Assembly: GCA_027006175.1 (NCBI GenBank) | Contig: JALTKS010000006.1 | Coordinates: 23,582-87,581 of the forward strand | DNA: 64,000 bases | Reading direction: 5' to 3' | From: Gammaproteobacteria bacterium | GTDB taxonomy: Bacteria > Pseudomonadota > Gammaproteobacteria > AKS1 | Shown here: positions 18,827-28,621 of the stretch, one piece after another | Position numbering within the stretch: the stretch's first letter is position 1 | How the letters are laid out: the number at the start of each line of letters is the position of its first letter | Position numbers and translations under genes: made by a program | The notes under the pieces: generated by a model | Database searches by the model: none | Told to the model about the DNA's origin: nothing | The model's input: only the letters and a program-made list of their open reading frames with translations

Positions 18827-19444
18827 TTAAGATTTTTTGTAGCCAGTAATCATTGATTTAATTAAATTCTGGTGATGTTTTCGGCTAGACAAGAGCACCC
18901 CACCGATGTGGAGAAATACCAGAAAAACGGTGAAATTAGCCAGAAATTCATGAATTTCCTCCCAAAACTCCTCGTCCGCTTCTTCATCGTCATTATCGGA
19001 GACCTTAATCAAACTGGGTAATGGTGTTTGGCTGTATTCGGCACTGGAAACGGCAAGTGGACCATTACCTTCTAGTCCGTAAACTTTCAAACCACTATAG
19101 CCTGTTGCGAGGATACTCACTAGCAGGGCAATGACCATCCAGCCGCCCGCGGGATTGTGACCAATGTATTGTTTCTCTTCATGAGTATCTTGAGAGGAAA
19201 CCAATCCACGTAAATAATGAATGACAGCACGACGACCTGTGATAAATTGGCTGAATCGAGCGTATTTAGTACCGACAAGCCCCCAGATAATTCTGAATCC
19301 AATGAGTCCAATGATGTAATAGCCGGCATAGGCATGAACAAGGTCGAGTTCTTCACCTGTTAGATAGGCAATCGTGAACATCAGCACCAGTGTCCAATGG
19401 AAAAAGCGTACCATGTAGTCCCAGACGTAAATTTGATTTTTCAT
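18827..19444 (-). CDS. Cytochrome b561 family diheme membrane protein
   Basis: Inner-membrane b-type cytochrome of 205 residues with four helices (about 12-30, 38-57, 102-122, 170-192) and candidate heme ligands including His16, His37 and the His in FLHIGG. The segment between helices 3 and 4 contains an acidic stretch (DNDDEEADEEFWEE). Such proteins pass electrons between quinol and periplasmic partners or serve hydrogenase-like enzymes; the partner is not encoded nearby. It diverges from a membrane-tethered LuxR-type regulator. A decayed duplicate lies at 16173-16314. Confidence 0.85.
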   Translation of the reverse strand: MKNQIYVWDYMVRFFHWTLVLMFTIAYLTGEELDLVHAYAGYYIIGLIGFRIIWGLVGTKYARFSQFITGRRAVIHYLRGLVSSQDTHEEKQYIGHNPAGGWMVIALLVSILATGYSGLKVYGLEGNGPLAVSSAEYSQTPLPSLIKVSDNDDEEADEEFWEEIHEFLANFTVFLVFLHIGGVLLSSRKHHQNLIKSMITGYKKS

Positions 19445-19596
19445 TTGTCACTTCCTTCGTTTGCGTGAGCGTGTATAAATACTGGCTCAATTTTTCAATG
19501 AATACATCGGGCAAATGCTGCATGATTGTCTTTTTCAGACATATGTACCATGATATAAGTGATTGAAATAATTAAATTATGGAAGGCGTTAAAATA

Positions 19597-20097
19597 ATGT
19601 TGAGAAACCCAAAAGAAACAGCCCTGGTGCTGGTTTTGCTGTTGGTGGGGGTAACCAGTGGCATGGATCTCTTTACCGATTTATCTCATGGCGCATCATT
19701 TTCGCATGTCTTCAAAGAAGGTCTGATTGTCGTCCTGGCGCTTATTTTAGTGGTATGGATTTTATCGGAACAACGCCAGCAATTAGCACAGATACAGAAC
19801 TTGAAGGCCGAGCTACTCCAATCTGAGCAGCAGAAAACAAAAGCAAATACTTATGTACTAACTGCACGCAAGCAATTATCGGAGGTAATTACCAAGCAGT
19901 TTGATGAGTGGAGCTTATCCTCCAGCGAAAAAGAGGTAGGGTGGCTATTACTTAAGGGCTTTAGTTTGAAGGAAATTTCAGTTATCCGCGAGACACACGA
20001 GAAAACCGTGCGCCAACAAGCATCGGCAATATATAAAAAATCCGGACTCAGTGGGCGACACGCGTTTTCTGCCTGGTTTATAGAAGATTTACTCTGA
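19597..20097 (+). CDS. Membrane-tethered LuxR-type HTH regulator
   Basis: Predicted one-component regulator of 166 residues. Two hydrophobic helices (about 8-24 and 42-57) are followed by a coiled coil (about 58-90) and a C-terminal LuxR/GerE-like helix-turn-helix (LLKGFSLKEISVIRETHEKTVRQQA region, key residues about 118-142). I prefer the ATG at 19597, since GGAAGG lies 10 bases upstream, over the in-frame ATG at 19579. It diverges from the b561 gene with a 134-base spacer, so control of that gene is plausible but inferred. No sensory domain beyond the membrane segments is visible. Confidence 0.75.
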   Translation: MLRNPKETALVLVLLLVGVTSGMDLFTDLSHGASFSHVFKEGLIVVLALILVVWILSEQRQQLAQIQNLKAELLQSEQQKTKANTYVLTARKQLSEVITKQFDEWSLSSSEKEVGWLLLKGFSLKEISVIRETHEKTVRQQASAIYKKSGLSGRHAFSAWFIEDLL

Positions 20098-20119
20098 TAG
20101 ACCGGGTTAAAACACGTTA

Positions 20120-20584
20120 TTATTTACAATAAGACTTAATGGCGTCTTGCGCTCGTTTCAGTTTCGCTGCGCGTTCATCATCGGTTAGGTAGCGTGTTGA
20201 GCCGTCATCTTCTGTGTACCGAATACGTACTTTTGTTTGTATTAAATTAAGGTTTTTCTTGGCTTGCTCACATTTCTTTTTATAGTCCGCTTTTTTTGCG
20301 GCCAGTTTATCTGCCTCGTCTTTTGCTTTATCGGTTTCTTCTTTACGTTTATTAAAGGCTTCAAGACGTTTTTTAAGATCACTCTGAGCCTTTACAGGAT
20401 CAACTGCAGGCTTTGACGGTGGCTTAATTGTTTTAAAATTACCCGTCGGTGGTGGCGTTGAGGTGTAGTTAGTATTGCCGTTTTCATCGACCCATTTATA
20501 GGTCTTAGCCAGCGCCATTGGTGAAAGTGCCATAACGCCAATGAAACAGAGCAAAGACAATAGTGTTGTTAAGGTATTACGCAT
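20120..20584 (-). CDS. DUF4124 domain exported protein
   Basis: Exported protein of 154 residues. The signal peptide ends near residue 26 (MALAKTY). It is followed at once by the DUF4124 signature YKWVDENGNTNYTSTPPP, a Lys/Ala/Glu-rich coiled coil (about 65-115), and a C-terminal segment with a second YTEDDGSTRYL-like element and two Cys. DUF4124 proteins are common in gammaproteobacterial envelopes, with no established function. Convergent with the LuxR-type regulator gene. Confidence 0.8.
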   Translation of the reverse strand: MRNTLTTLLSLLCFIGVMALSPMALAKTYKWVDENGNTNYTSTPPPTGNFKTIKPPSKPAVDPVKAQSDLKKRLEAFNKRKEETDKAKDEADKLAAKKADYKKKCEQAKKNLNLIQTKVRIRYTEDDGSTRYLTDDERAAKLKRAQDAIKSYCK

Positions 20585-20902
20585 GTATTAACTCCTTTAT
20601 TGTTAATTTTTAGACACTATAACCTGAAAATGGTTTGGCGTTTTGGAACGAGTGATGATTTTTAGCCCTATTTGATTAAAAATCAACGTTTTTTCAATAC
20701 GATACTTGACCCGACGCGCCATTATAAGTATTTTCTCATATTGGCTCGGAATACCTGTAGTGCTCGATTTTAGGGCAATTTTCAGCCTTTATTATAGAAA
20801 TTCGGTTGACCCCGGGTATTTACCTATCAGGTCGACAGGGTCACTGTGACGCTGTTGAGCTATGTTATTGATAAAAAAGAATATTATTTGGAGATTGTGA
20901 AC
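20585..20902. other. Intergenic region upstream of ilvB
   Basis: About 318 bases. There is a possible promoter for ilvB (TTGACC at 20706-20711 with TATTTT at 20729-20734, 17 bases apart) and several T-rich tracts. I looked for a branched-chain-amino-acid-rich leader peptide with an attenuator and did not find one. The ilvB frame is open upstream to 20846, but the family similarity begins only at 20903. Nothing else is supported here. Confidence 0.4.
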
Positions 20903-22615
20903 GTGGAATTGAACGGTGCCGAAATACTCATTCGTTTCCTGAAAGATGAAGGCGTTGAACATGTCTTTGGCTATCCAGGTGGCGCGGTACTCTATATATA
21001 TGATGAGTTGTTCAAACAGGAAGAGGTAAAACATATTCTTGTTCGTCATGAGCAGGGGGCGACCCATGCTGCAGATGGCTATGCACGTTCCACCGGTAAA
21101 CCGGGTGTTGTCCTGGTAACATCGGGACCGGGTGCGACCAATGCGGTAACCGGTATCGCAACCGCTTATATGGATTCAATTCCAATGGTGATCATTACCG
21201 GTCAAGTTAATACCTGGGCAATTGGTTCTGATGCCTTTCAGGAAGTTGATGCGGTCGGTATTACTCGCCCATGTGTGAAACATAATTTCCTCGTTAAAGA
21301 CGTAAAAGATCTCGCTGAAACATTGAAGAAAGCCTTCTATGTTGCAACGACAGGACGTCCAGGTCCTGTTGTTGTTGATGTACCAAAAGATGTCACGATA
21401 GCAACAACAGAATACGTCTTCCCGGAAACCGTTGAGATGCGTTCTTATAATCCTGTTGTGAAAGGGCATCCCAAACAAATTAAAAAAGCAGCTGAATTAT
21501 TACTCGCAGCGAAACGCCCGATGATTTATTCAGGTGGCGGTGTCATATTAGGTGAAGGTTCAAAAGAGCTGATTGATTTTACCCGTGCTTTAGGCGCACC
21601 GATTACAAATACCTTAATGGGTTTGGGTGCCTATCCTGCAACCGATGATCAATTTATTGGTATGTTAGGCATGCACGGTACTTATGAAGCCAATATGGCG
21701 ATGCATGAATGTGATGTATTAATTTCAGTTGGCGCGCGTTTTGATGATCGTGTTGTTGGAAAGATAGAACAGTTCTGTCCTGACGCAACCATTATTCATA
21801 TTGATATTGATCCGGCATCTATTTCTAAAAGTGTTGTTGTTGATGTGCCGATTGTCGGTGATGTTGCAACCGTACTGACTGACATGATTGCCCTTGTAAA
21901 AGAAGGCAAGAGTGGACAGGATGAAAATGCATTAAAAGCATGGTGGAATCAGATTACTGAATGGCGTGGTATGAACTGTTTAAATTATGATCGCCATAGT
22001 GCATTGATTAAGCCTCAGTTCGCCATTGAAAAACTGTATGAAGTCACCCATGGTGATGCCTATGTGGCTTCGGATGTTGGGCAGCATCAAATGTGGGCAG
22101 CCCAATTTTACAAATTTGATGAACCGCGCCGCTGGATTAACTCAGGTGGTCTGGGCACGATGGGCTTTGGTTTACCGGCAGCCATTGGTGTACAACTTGC
22201 GCACCCTGATGCAACTGTTGCGTGTGTAACAGGCGATGCCAGTATTCAAATGTGTATTCAGGAATTGAGTACCGCATTGCAATATAATACGCCGGTTAAA
22301 ATCATTAGTTTGAATAACCGTTACATGGGAATGGTGAGACAGTGGCAGGAATTCTTCTATGAGTCTCGTTACTCACAGTCATACATGGAAACGATTCCTG
22401 ATTTTGTGAAGTTAACAGAGTCATACGGTCACGTGGGAATGCGTATTGAAAAACCAGAAGATTTAGAAGGCGCTATGAAAGAAGCCTTCGCGATGAAAGA
22501 TCGCCTCGTCTTTATGGACATTATTACGGACCAAACAGAAAATGTTTACCCAATGATTGCAGCGGGTAAAGGCCATCATGAAATGCACCTTTCACCAGAG
22601 AGGGAGTTAGCCTGA
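20903..22615 (+). CDS. ilvB: Acetolactate synthase large subunit (IlvI type)
   Basis: TPP- and FAD-dependent catalytic subunit that condenses two pyruvates, or pyruvate and 2-oxobutyrate, in valine, leucine and isoleucine synthesis. The N-terminus MELNGAEILIRFL aligns with E. coli IlvI, with FGYPGGAVL and the catalytic Glu in the VRHEQGATHAADGYAR segment. The TPP-binding motif GDASIQM ... NN is near residue 440. I place the start at the GTG at 20903 because GGAG at 20890-20893 is nine bases upstream and the length (570) fits the family (574). It overlaps the small-subunit gene (TGATG). ilvI would be an equally fair name. Confidence 0.95.
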   Translation: MELNGAEILIRFLKDEGVEHVFGYPGGAVLYIYDELFKQEEVKHILVRHEQGATHAADGYARSTGKPGVVLVTSGPGATNAVTGIATAYMDSIPMVIITGQVNTWAIGSDAFQEVDAVGITRPCVKHNFLVKDVKDLAETLKKAFYVATTGRPGPVVVDVPKDVTIATTEYVFPETVEMRSYNPVVKGHPKQIKKAAELLLAAKRPMIYSGGGVILGEGSKELIDFTRALGAPITNTLMGLGAYPATDDQFIGMLGMHGTYEANMAMHECDVLISVGARFDDRVVGKIEQFCPDATIIHIDIDPASISKSVVVDVPIVGDVATVLTDMIALVKEGKSGQDENALKAWWNQITEWRGMNCLNYDRHSALIKPQFAIEKLYEVTHGDAYVASDVGQHQMWAAQFYKFDEPRRWINSGGLGTMGFGLPAAIGVQLAHPDATVACVTGDASIQMCIQELSTALQYNTPVKIISLNNRYMGMVRQWQEFFYESRYSQSYMETIPDFVKLTESYGHVGMRIEKPEDLEGAMKEAFAMKDRLVFMDIITDQTENVYPMIAAGKGHHEMHLSPERELA

Positions 22616-23109
22616 TGCGTCATATTATTTCTGTATTACTCGAAAATGAATCAGGGGCTTTATCGCGTGTTGCCGGTTTGTTTTCAGCACGAGGTTACAA
22701 TATTGAGTCATTAACGGTTGCACCAACTGAAGATGGTTCATTGTCGCGGATGACACTGGTGACAGAGGGCTCTGAACAAATTATTGAGCAAATCACCAAG
22801 CAACTAAACAAATTAGTTGATGTGGTGAAATTATTAGACCTGACGGAAGGTGCTCATATTGAACGTGAAATGATGTTGATCAAGGTCACGGCTGAAGGCG
22901 TGGATGCACGTGAAGAAATCAAGCGTCTGATCGATATTTTTCGTGGACGTATTATTGATGTTACCGATGTGACATATACTCTGGAATTAACGGGTACAGG
23001 CAGTAAGTTAGATGCCTTTATCGAGGCACTTGGAAATACAACGATTTTAGAAACAGTACGTTCAGGTGTGTCAGGGATTGCACGTGGAGCAAAAAGCTTG
23101 CATGTCTAA
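22615..23109 (+). CDS. ilvN: Acetolactate synthase small regulatory subunit
   Basis: Regulatory subunit of 164 residues that binds valine and activates the catalytic subunit. The N-terminal ACT domain (about 2-76) begins MRHIISVLLENESGALSRV and includes the GYNIESLTV segment; a second ACT-like domain follows. Length matches E. coli IlvH (163). The ATG overlaps the ilvB stop codon by one base, which implies coupled translation in the expected stoichiometry. ilvH would be the IlvI-type name. Confidence 0.95.
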   Translation: MRHIISVLLENESGALSRVAGLFSARGYNIESLTVAPTEDGSLSRMTLVTEGSEQIIEQITKQLNKLVDVVKLLDLTEGAHIEREMMLIKVTAEGVDAREEIKRLIDIFRGRIIDVTDVTYTLELTGTGSKLDAFIEALGNTTILETVRSGVSGIARGAKSLHV

Positions 23110-23126
23110 GTGAACTGATAAGCTAA

Positions 23127-24209
<1,083 letters not shown>

Positions 24210-24230
24210 TTGTCAGAGTATTACATTAAC

Positions 24231-24260
24231 AATGCGGTCTTTATGACCGCATTTGTTTTT
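24231..24260 (+). terminator. Intrinsic terminator after ilvC
   Basis: Perfect 9-base arms AATGCGGTC (24231-24239) and GACCGCATT (24245-24253) enclose a TTTAT loop and are followed by TGTTTTT. It sits 22 bases after the ilvC stop and just before the psd-like gene, so that gene probably depends on readthrough or its own promoter. Confidence 0.85.
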
Positions 24261-24276
24261 GCAGGTTAACGAACAT

Positions 24277-24912
24277 ATGGCACTAACAAACAGACATCAA
24301 TTAATTGCGAGCGAAGGACATCTCTTTATAACGCTAAGCATTGTTGCTGCAGGTATTTTGGGTCATTATTTTGGTTGGCTGGAAATGTCGCCGCTATGGT
24401 TGATACCTGTGTTGTTAATATTTATGTTCCGAGATCCCACTCGCCACATTCCTCCTGAGCCTTTAGCTGTATTAAGCCCGGTTGATGCGGAAGTGTTAGC
24501 GATAGAAGATATACGAGATGGATTTATTGATCGCGATGCAAAAAAAATTGTTTTAGGGATGGGTATTTTTGATATCTATTCTATTCGCAGCCCAATTGAG
24601 GGCAAGGTTGTACATCAATGGTATGTTGATAAGGAAACAGCGGTGTCTGATGCGCCACAATTTGCGCAGTGGATTAAAACAGACGAAGATGATGATGTTT
24701 TGCTGGCTATTTATCGCGGGCGCATCATGCCGAGACCACGTTGTTATGTGCAAATTGGCGAGCGTTTAGGGCAAGGACAGCGTTGTGGTTTCATGAGTTT
24801 CGGTGCTCGTATTGAAGTGTATGTTCCTGTTACCGCACGTATTGATGTAACGGTGGGGCAGCGTTTGGTAGCAGGTGAGCACCCGTTGGCACACTTTATT
24901 CACCATCATTAA
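24277..24912 (+). CDS. Phosphatidylserine decarboxylase-related protein, likely catalytically inactive
   Basis: Homologue of 211 residues of the short phosphatidylserine decarboxylase family, with two N-terminal membrane helices (about 14-50). Active enzymes self-cleave at a Gly-Ser bond, and the Ser becomes the pyruvoyl cofactor. Here the expected RFGSR-like element reads SFGARIEVYVP, with Ala (GCT) in place of Ser, and the FNVHVNR-like element reads FDIYSIR, losing the catalytic His. The Asp of SPVDAEV is kept. Self-processing should therefore fail. I chose the ATG at 24277 over a TTG at 24253 that lies inside the upstream terminator. It sits beside pssA, the enzyme that makes the substrate. 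Confidence 0.75.
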   Translation: MALTNRHQLIASEGHLFITLSIVAAGILGHYFGWLEMSPLWLIPVLLIFMFRDPTRHIPPEPLAVLSPVDAEVLAIEDIRDGFIDRDAKKIVLGMGIFDIYSIRSPIEGKVVHQWYVDKETAVSDAPQFAQWIKTDEDDDVLLAIYRGRIMPRPRCYVQIGERLGQGQRCGFMSFGARIEVYVPVTARIDVTVGQRLVAGEHPLAHFIHHH

Positions 24913-24992
24913 TGAGCAAAAATGGCTCATAAAATCGGCAGACTAATTCTTTCCTGCTATGATCTAGTTATCTTGAAGAGTAAGGTCACGTT

Positions 24993-25754
24993 ATGACGGA
25001 ACCAGAACATATCCATAAGCAGCGTAGCAAAGGCATCTATTTGCTACCCAACCTATTTACCACTGCCGGTCTGTTCGCGGGTTTTTACGCCATTATTGCG
25101 GCGGTTGATGGACATTTTGCCAATGCAGCAATTGCTATCTTTGTTGCGCTGATTATGGATGGCATGGATGGACGCGTTGCGCGTATGACACATACCGAAA
25201 GTGATTTTGGTGCTGAATATGACAGCATGGCAGACATGGTCTCATTTGGTTTAGCGCCTGCATTGGTTATTCATCAGTGGGCACTGACTTCATGGGGGAA
25301 AATAGGCTGGTTAGCCGCCTTTGTTTTTGCAGCATGTGCTGCATTACGTTTAGCACGTTTTAATACTCAGGTTGGTATTGCCGACAAGCGATATTTCCAG
25401 GGTTTAGCGAGTCCTGCTGCTGCCTCATTAATTGCTGGTTTTGTTTGGCTTGGAGTGGATTTTGGTTGGGAAGGAACAGATAAAAGTCTGATTGCCATTG
25501 TTGTGAGTATTGGCGCAGGTATCTTGATGGTCAGTAATCTTCGTTACCATAGTTTTAAACAATTTGATCTGCGTGGCAAAGTCCCTTTTATTGTTATCGT
25601 TGCGTTGATGCTGGCATTTGCAGTGATTTATTTGCACCCTCCTGTCGTATTGTTCATCGGCTTCTTCGTGTATGCGATTTCTGGACCGACCATGGCAGTA
25701 TTAAAATACAAAGAGCGTCATCAAGAGAAGAGCAAGTCTGATAAAGCCGCTTAA
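24993..25754 (+). CDS. pssA: CDP-diacylglycerol-serine O-phosphatidyltransferase
   Basis: Integral membrane enzyme of 253 residues making phosphatidylserine from CDP-diacylglycerol and serine. The CDP-alcohol phosphatidyltransferase signature is complete: D56, D59, G60, A63, R64, G73, D77, D81. Six to eight hydrophobic helices follow, and the C-terminus is Lys-rich. This is the membrane (Gram-positive/alphaproteobacterial) type, not the peripheral E. coli PssA. It lies 80 bases downstream of the psd-like gene on the same strand, and converges on the HD-GYP gene with an 8-base gap. Confidence 0.92.
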   Translation: MTEPEHIHKQRSKGIYLLPNLFTTAGLFAGFYAIIAAVDGHFANAAIAIFVALIMDGMDGRVARMTHTESDFGAEYDSMADMVSFGLAPALVIHQWALTSWGKIGWLAAFVFAACAALRLARFNTQVGIADKRYFQGLASPAAASLIAGFVWLGVDFGWEGTDKSLIAIVVSIGAGILMVSNLRYHSFKQFDLRGKVPFIVIVALMLAFAVIYLHPPVVLFIGFFVYAISGPTMAVLKYKERHQEKSKSDKAA

Positions 25755-25762
25755 CGCCTTAT

Positions 25763-27781
25763 TTAAAACCAGTCTTGCCTGTTTTCAGCCACGTGCATTA
25801 GTGCGGCAACGACTTGCTTGTCATATAGTTTTCCTGATTCTTTATAAAGCTGATCTAAAATGTCCTTGGTTGATAGTGGATCGCGATAAGCGCGCGGACT
25901 CTGCATGGCAACGAAGGCATTGGCAACGGCTAAAATTTTAGCTGTTATCAGAATCTGATCACCATTGATTTTACCTGGGTAGCCAGTGCCATCAACGTGT
26001 TCATTTTTTTGTGCAATCGTTTCTAATACAGGACCATCGAAATCCAAATCAACTAATATGCTGGAAGTTTGTTGAATGGTTGTTTGTAGTGTTTCACGTT
26101 CTTCATCGGTAAGCTCGGTTGTTTTCTCCAAAATTTCTCTAGGAATGAATAATTTGCCAATATTGGCCAGACATGCTGCTAGCTCAAGTGTTTCGATATC
26201 TGCATCGGAAAGATTAATTTCCTGGGCGATTGAACGAGCAAGTTTAGTAGTCTTGGCTGAATGATTGGCGCTGTCTGGCACATAACTGTCGATAACATGT
26301 GTCAACGTCTGTACAAGGTGCTTCATTAAACGTTTGTGTTTATCTTCTGCATTCCGTAGGTCGGTAATATCATGAAGTACAATTAATGTATTGTATTCAT
26401 TGATAGGGAAAAAACTACAGTGATAAGTTTTTTGTAGTTTATTAAATATTAATTCATTTACTGTAATAACAATACGGTTATTTTTATGTGAGTCTGATAC
26501 GTAATTTTCAATTATACTTCCGGTTTCAGGCCCAAAGCTTGCTGCCAGGCTCTTTCCGACAAGATCATCAGGTGTTAGTTTAAAGAGAGACGCAACAGGA
26601 AGATTGGAAAACTGAATTTGTAACTGATTATCAATAATCAAAATTAAATCACCGATATTATTGGTGACTGTTTGTAAAACGTTTTTTTGCTGGGAGAGTA
26701 GTGCTGATTTCTCTTGTAGTGCAGTTGCATATTTTTGAGCGTATAGGCTCGCACCATGTCGCCATGAAGCAATAAGAATAAATAATAGTGCGGCTAAACC
26801 AAGTGAGAAAGAAATGATCAGAGATTGTCTTTGGGATTCTGATGCATCTAATGCTTCTATGGATGAAATCGTTTGCAATAATAGCCAATTTGTATCTTTA
26901 ATTTCGCGGCTTATAAAAAGAATATCCTGATCATTGTAATTTTTCTTAATAGAAAAAGCGCCAGGGTTATCTAATGCATATGCAGCAGCAAGATTTGATG
27001 CATCATGAGGCAATTTAAGAAACATGCTCGAGTGATTTGCGTTGTTCTTGTTTAGGTAAATAACAGAGTTATGGTATCGACGAACGAGAATGCTTTCATC
27101 GCTTTTTGTGCTAAATATTTCTTTGTTGAGCAAAGGGTAAAGACTGTTACTTAAAGTTCTGGTGCCAATAATACTATAGTTATTAAGAACAGGAACAATG
27201 AAGGTAATTACTTGTTCATTATGCTGGTCTAAATAAATATCTCGGATTTGCTTACGCCTGCTCCCAGCGACTTGTCGGGTTTTTTCGAGTGTTAGTTTAT
27301 CGGGTTTAGGCATGCCGGGTGTTGCTACAATGACCTTGCCCTGATTTGACAGGATCGCAATACCAGAGTGTCTGATAGTAGGTATGTTAGCCTTGATTGG
27401 GCTTGGAGCAATATTTTCAAGGAAGCCATTTTTGTTTGCTGTCTGGGTTAATAAATTTATAAGGTAGGTACGTTGCGCCAGTTGAATGTTGTTATAATTG
27501 GTTTCATCGCCTTTGGATAATTGTGACAAGTAAAGTTGTAAAGATTGATTTCTGGCAAGAGAAGTTAATGTGTCATATTGTGTTGACATCCAATCGCTTA
27601 GTAAGTCTTCACGAACATCGGCCATTAACGATAGACGATATTGCCAATTTTGAATTTCTCTCTCATATTCGTTGTTGGAGAGTTTATTAATTAACCCAAT
27701 GCCGATGCCAATAATAGCAATGAGTATAATGAGTGCAAGCCATTTGGAAAATTTAGTTTGTAATAACGATACCGGTTTCAT
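25763..27781 (-). CDS. Inner-membrane sensor with PAS and degenerate HD-GYP domain
   Basis: Protein of 672 residues: membrane helix 1 (about 14-31), a large periplasmic sensor region (about 32-320, Cache-like in size), helix 2 (about 321-339), a coil, a PAS domain (about 370-475) and a C-terminal HD-GYP domain (about 500-672). The HD pair is Ala539-Asn540 (CLANIGK). The H of HPxxG is Thr, the HH pair of HHExxDGxGYP is Lys-Asn, and the D of AxxILAVAD is Asn, while DGTGYPG itself is kept. Loss of these metal ligands argues against c-di-GMP hydrolysis. The start at 27781 has AGGA upstream and opens cleanly before helix 1; the frame extends 17 codons further into the LapG-like gene. Co-directional with that protease gene. 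Confidence 0.82.
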   Translation of the reverse strand: MKPVSLLQTKFSKWLALIILIAIIGIGIGLINKLSNNEYEREIQNWQYRLSLMADVREDLLSDWMSTQYDTLTSLARNQSLQLYLSQLSKGDETNYNNIQLAQRTYLINLLTQTANKNGFLENIAPSPIKANIPTIRHSGIAILSNQGKVIVATPGMPKPDKLTLEKTRQVAGSRRKQIRDIYLDQHNEQVITFIVPVLNNYSIIGTRTLSNSLYPLLNKEIFSTKSDESILVRRYHNSVIYLNKNNANHSSMFLKLPHDASNLAAAYALDNPGAFSIKKNYNDQDILFISREIKDTNWLLLQTISSIEALDASESQRQSLIISFSLGLAALLFILIASWRHGASLYAQKYATALQEKSALLSQQKNVLQTVTNNIGDLILIIDNQLQIQFSNLPVASLFKLTPDDLVGKSLAASFGPETGSIIENYVSDSHKNNRIVITVNELIFNKLQKTYHCSFFPINEYNTLIVLHDITDLRNAEDKHKRLMKHLVQTLTHVIDSYVPDSANHSAKTTKLARSIAQEINLSDADIETLELAACLANIGKLFIPREILEKTTELTDEERETLQTTIQQTSSILVDLDFDGPVLETIAQKNEHVDGTGYPGKINGDQILITAKILAVANAFVAMQSPRAYRDPLSTKDILDQLYKESGKLYDKQVVAALMHVAENRQDWF

Positions 27782-27807
27782 AGGTACCTGATCCTTTTTT
27801 TGCCAGC

Positions 27808-28482
27808 TTATGAGGGTAAATGAATCCACCATTCCCTCTCATTAAGAGAGTATATTGGAATGTAGTGCAGAATATTTTTGTCGGATAAAATTTCATTAAC
27901 CTGATTGTCTAAAATTAATGTATCACCGTCCAGATAAACAGCGAGTATGGCATGAGGAATACCCAGGTTAGTGTCTTCTAAAACGACTATTCGGCTTTGT
28001 AACTTTGTATGTCCAAGCCAACGCAATGAAAGTAGTTTGGTGATGGCGTAGTCTTCACAGTCACCACCGCGCTTAAGAAATTGCTTTGGGATAGCCCAGT
28101 AATCCTCTAAATTATAGTTATCAATATCCAGGATATATTCTTTTTTGTTTGCATAGAGATTAATGTTTTTTAACTGGGTACGGATATTTTGTCCTTTAAG
28201 TGTTTCCAGATAGTCTAACCATTGTTTTAAATGGCAGCGGTTAAATTGTTGGCTGTTGCAATTACCTTCGGGAATATCTTCGCGAACATGTCGGTCGAGC
28301 ACACTCAACCATTGCGGAAAAATGCTTAAGTCAGTTTGTTTTGATTCTATACTGCCAAATACACCAGCAGCATGGGCAAAAGAGGGGTTAAAACTAAAAA
28401 TCAGTAAAATGCTTACAAATGCCATGAGTAAGCGAGAACGCCACTTATTTGGCGAAAACGGATAAAAATAGATACCCAACAC
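27808..28482 (-). CDS. LapG-type transglutaminase-like cysteine protease (BTLCP)
   Basis: Predicted periplasmic protease of 225 residues. A signal sequence ends near AHAAG (residue about 38). The family triad is present: Cys142 in GGDCEDYA, His177 in GIPHAILAV and Asp192 in LILDNQ; the DCED segment also supplies calcium-site residues in LapG. LapG clips giant adhesins behind a di-alanine site and is normally held inactive by the c-di-GMP receptor LapD. Here no LapD is adjacent; instead a degenerate HD-GYP membrane protein follows. The start is TTG at 28482 or the in-frame GTG just before, with AAGGAAG 5-8 bases upstream; no ATG has a ribosome binding site. Confidence 0.85.
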   Translation of the reverse strand: MLGIYFYPFSPNKWRSRLLMAFVSILLIFSFNPSFAHAAGVFGSIESKQTDLSIFPQWLSVLDRHVREDIPEGNCNSQQFNRCHLKQWLDYLETLKGQNIRTQLKNINLYANKKEYILDIDNYNLEDYWAIPKQFLKRGGDCEDYAITKLLSLRWLGHTKLQSRIVVLEDTNLGIPHAILAVYLDGDTLILDNQVNEILSDKNILHYIPIYSLNEREWWIHLPS

Positions 28483-28621
28483 ATTAGCTTCCTTATGTAA
28501 TTATCTGATATTAAGACAATATTATCGAACAAGCTATTTTTTACGATGAATACTTGTGTCAAAGAACTGTCACTAGTTCAAAACATCATATAACTCTTGG
28601 ATTTTCAAAGCGTTAATGTCA

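Noticed and set aside
20846..20902. Longer ilvB N-terminus from the GTG at 20846
   Set aside because: The added 19 residues have no similarity to acetolactate synthase, and the GGAG site is correctly spaced only for the GTG at 20903.
20585..20902. Ile/Val/Leu leader peptide or riboswitch before ilvB
   Set aside because: No short ORF rich in branched-chain codons and no terminator-antiterminator pair was found in this spacer.
24910..24935. Terminator between psd-like gene and pssA
   Set aside because: The ATGAGC/GCTCAT hairpin has only six pairs and no T run.
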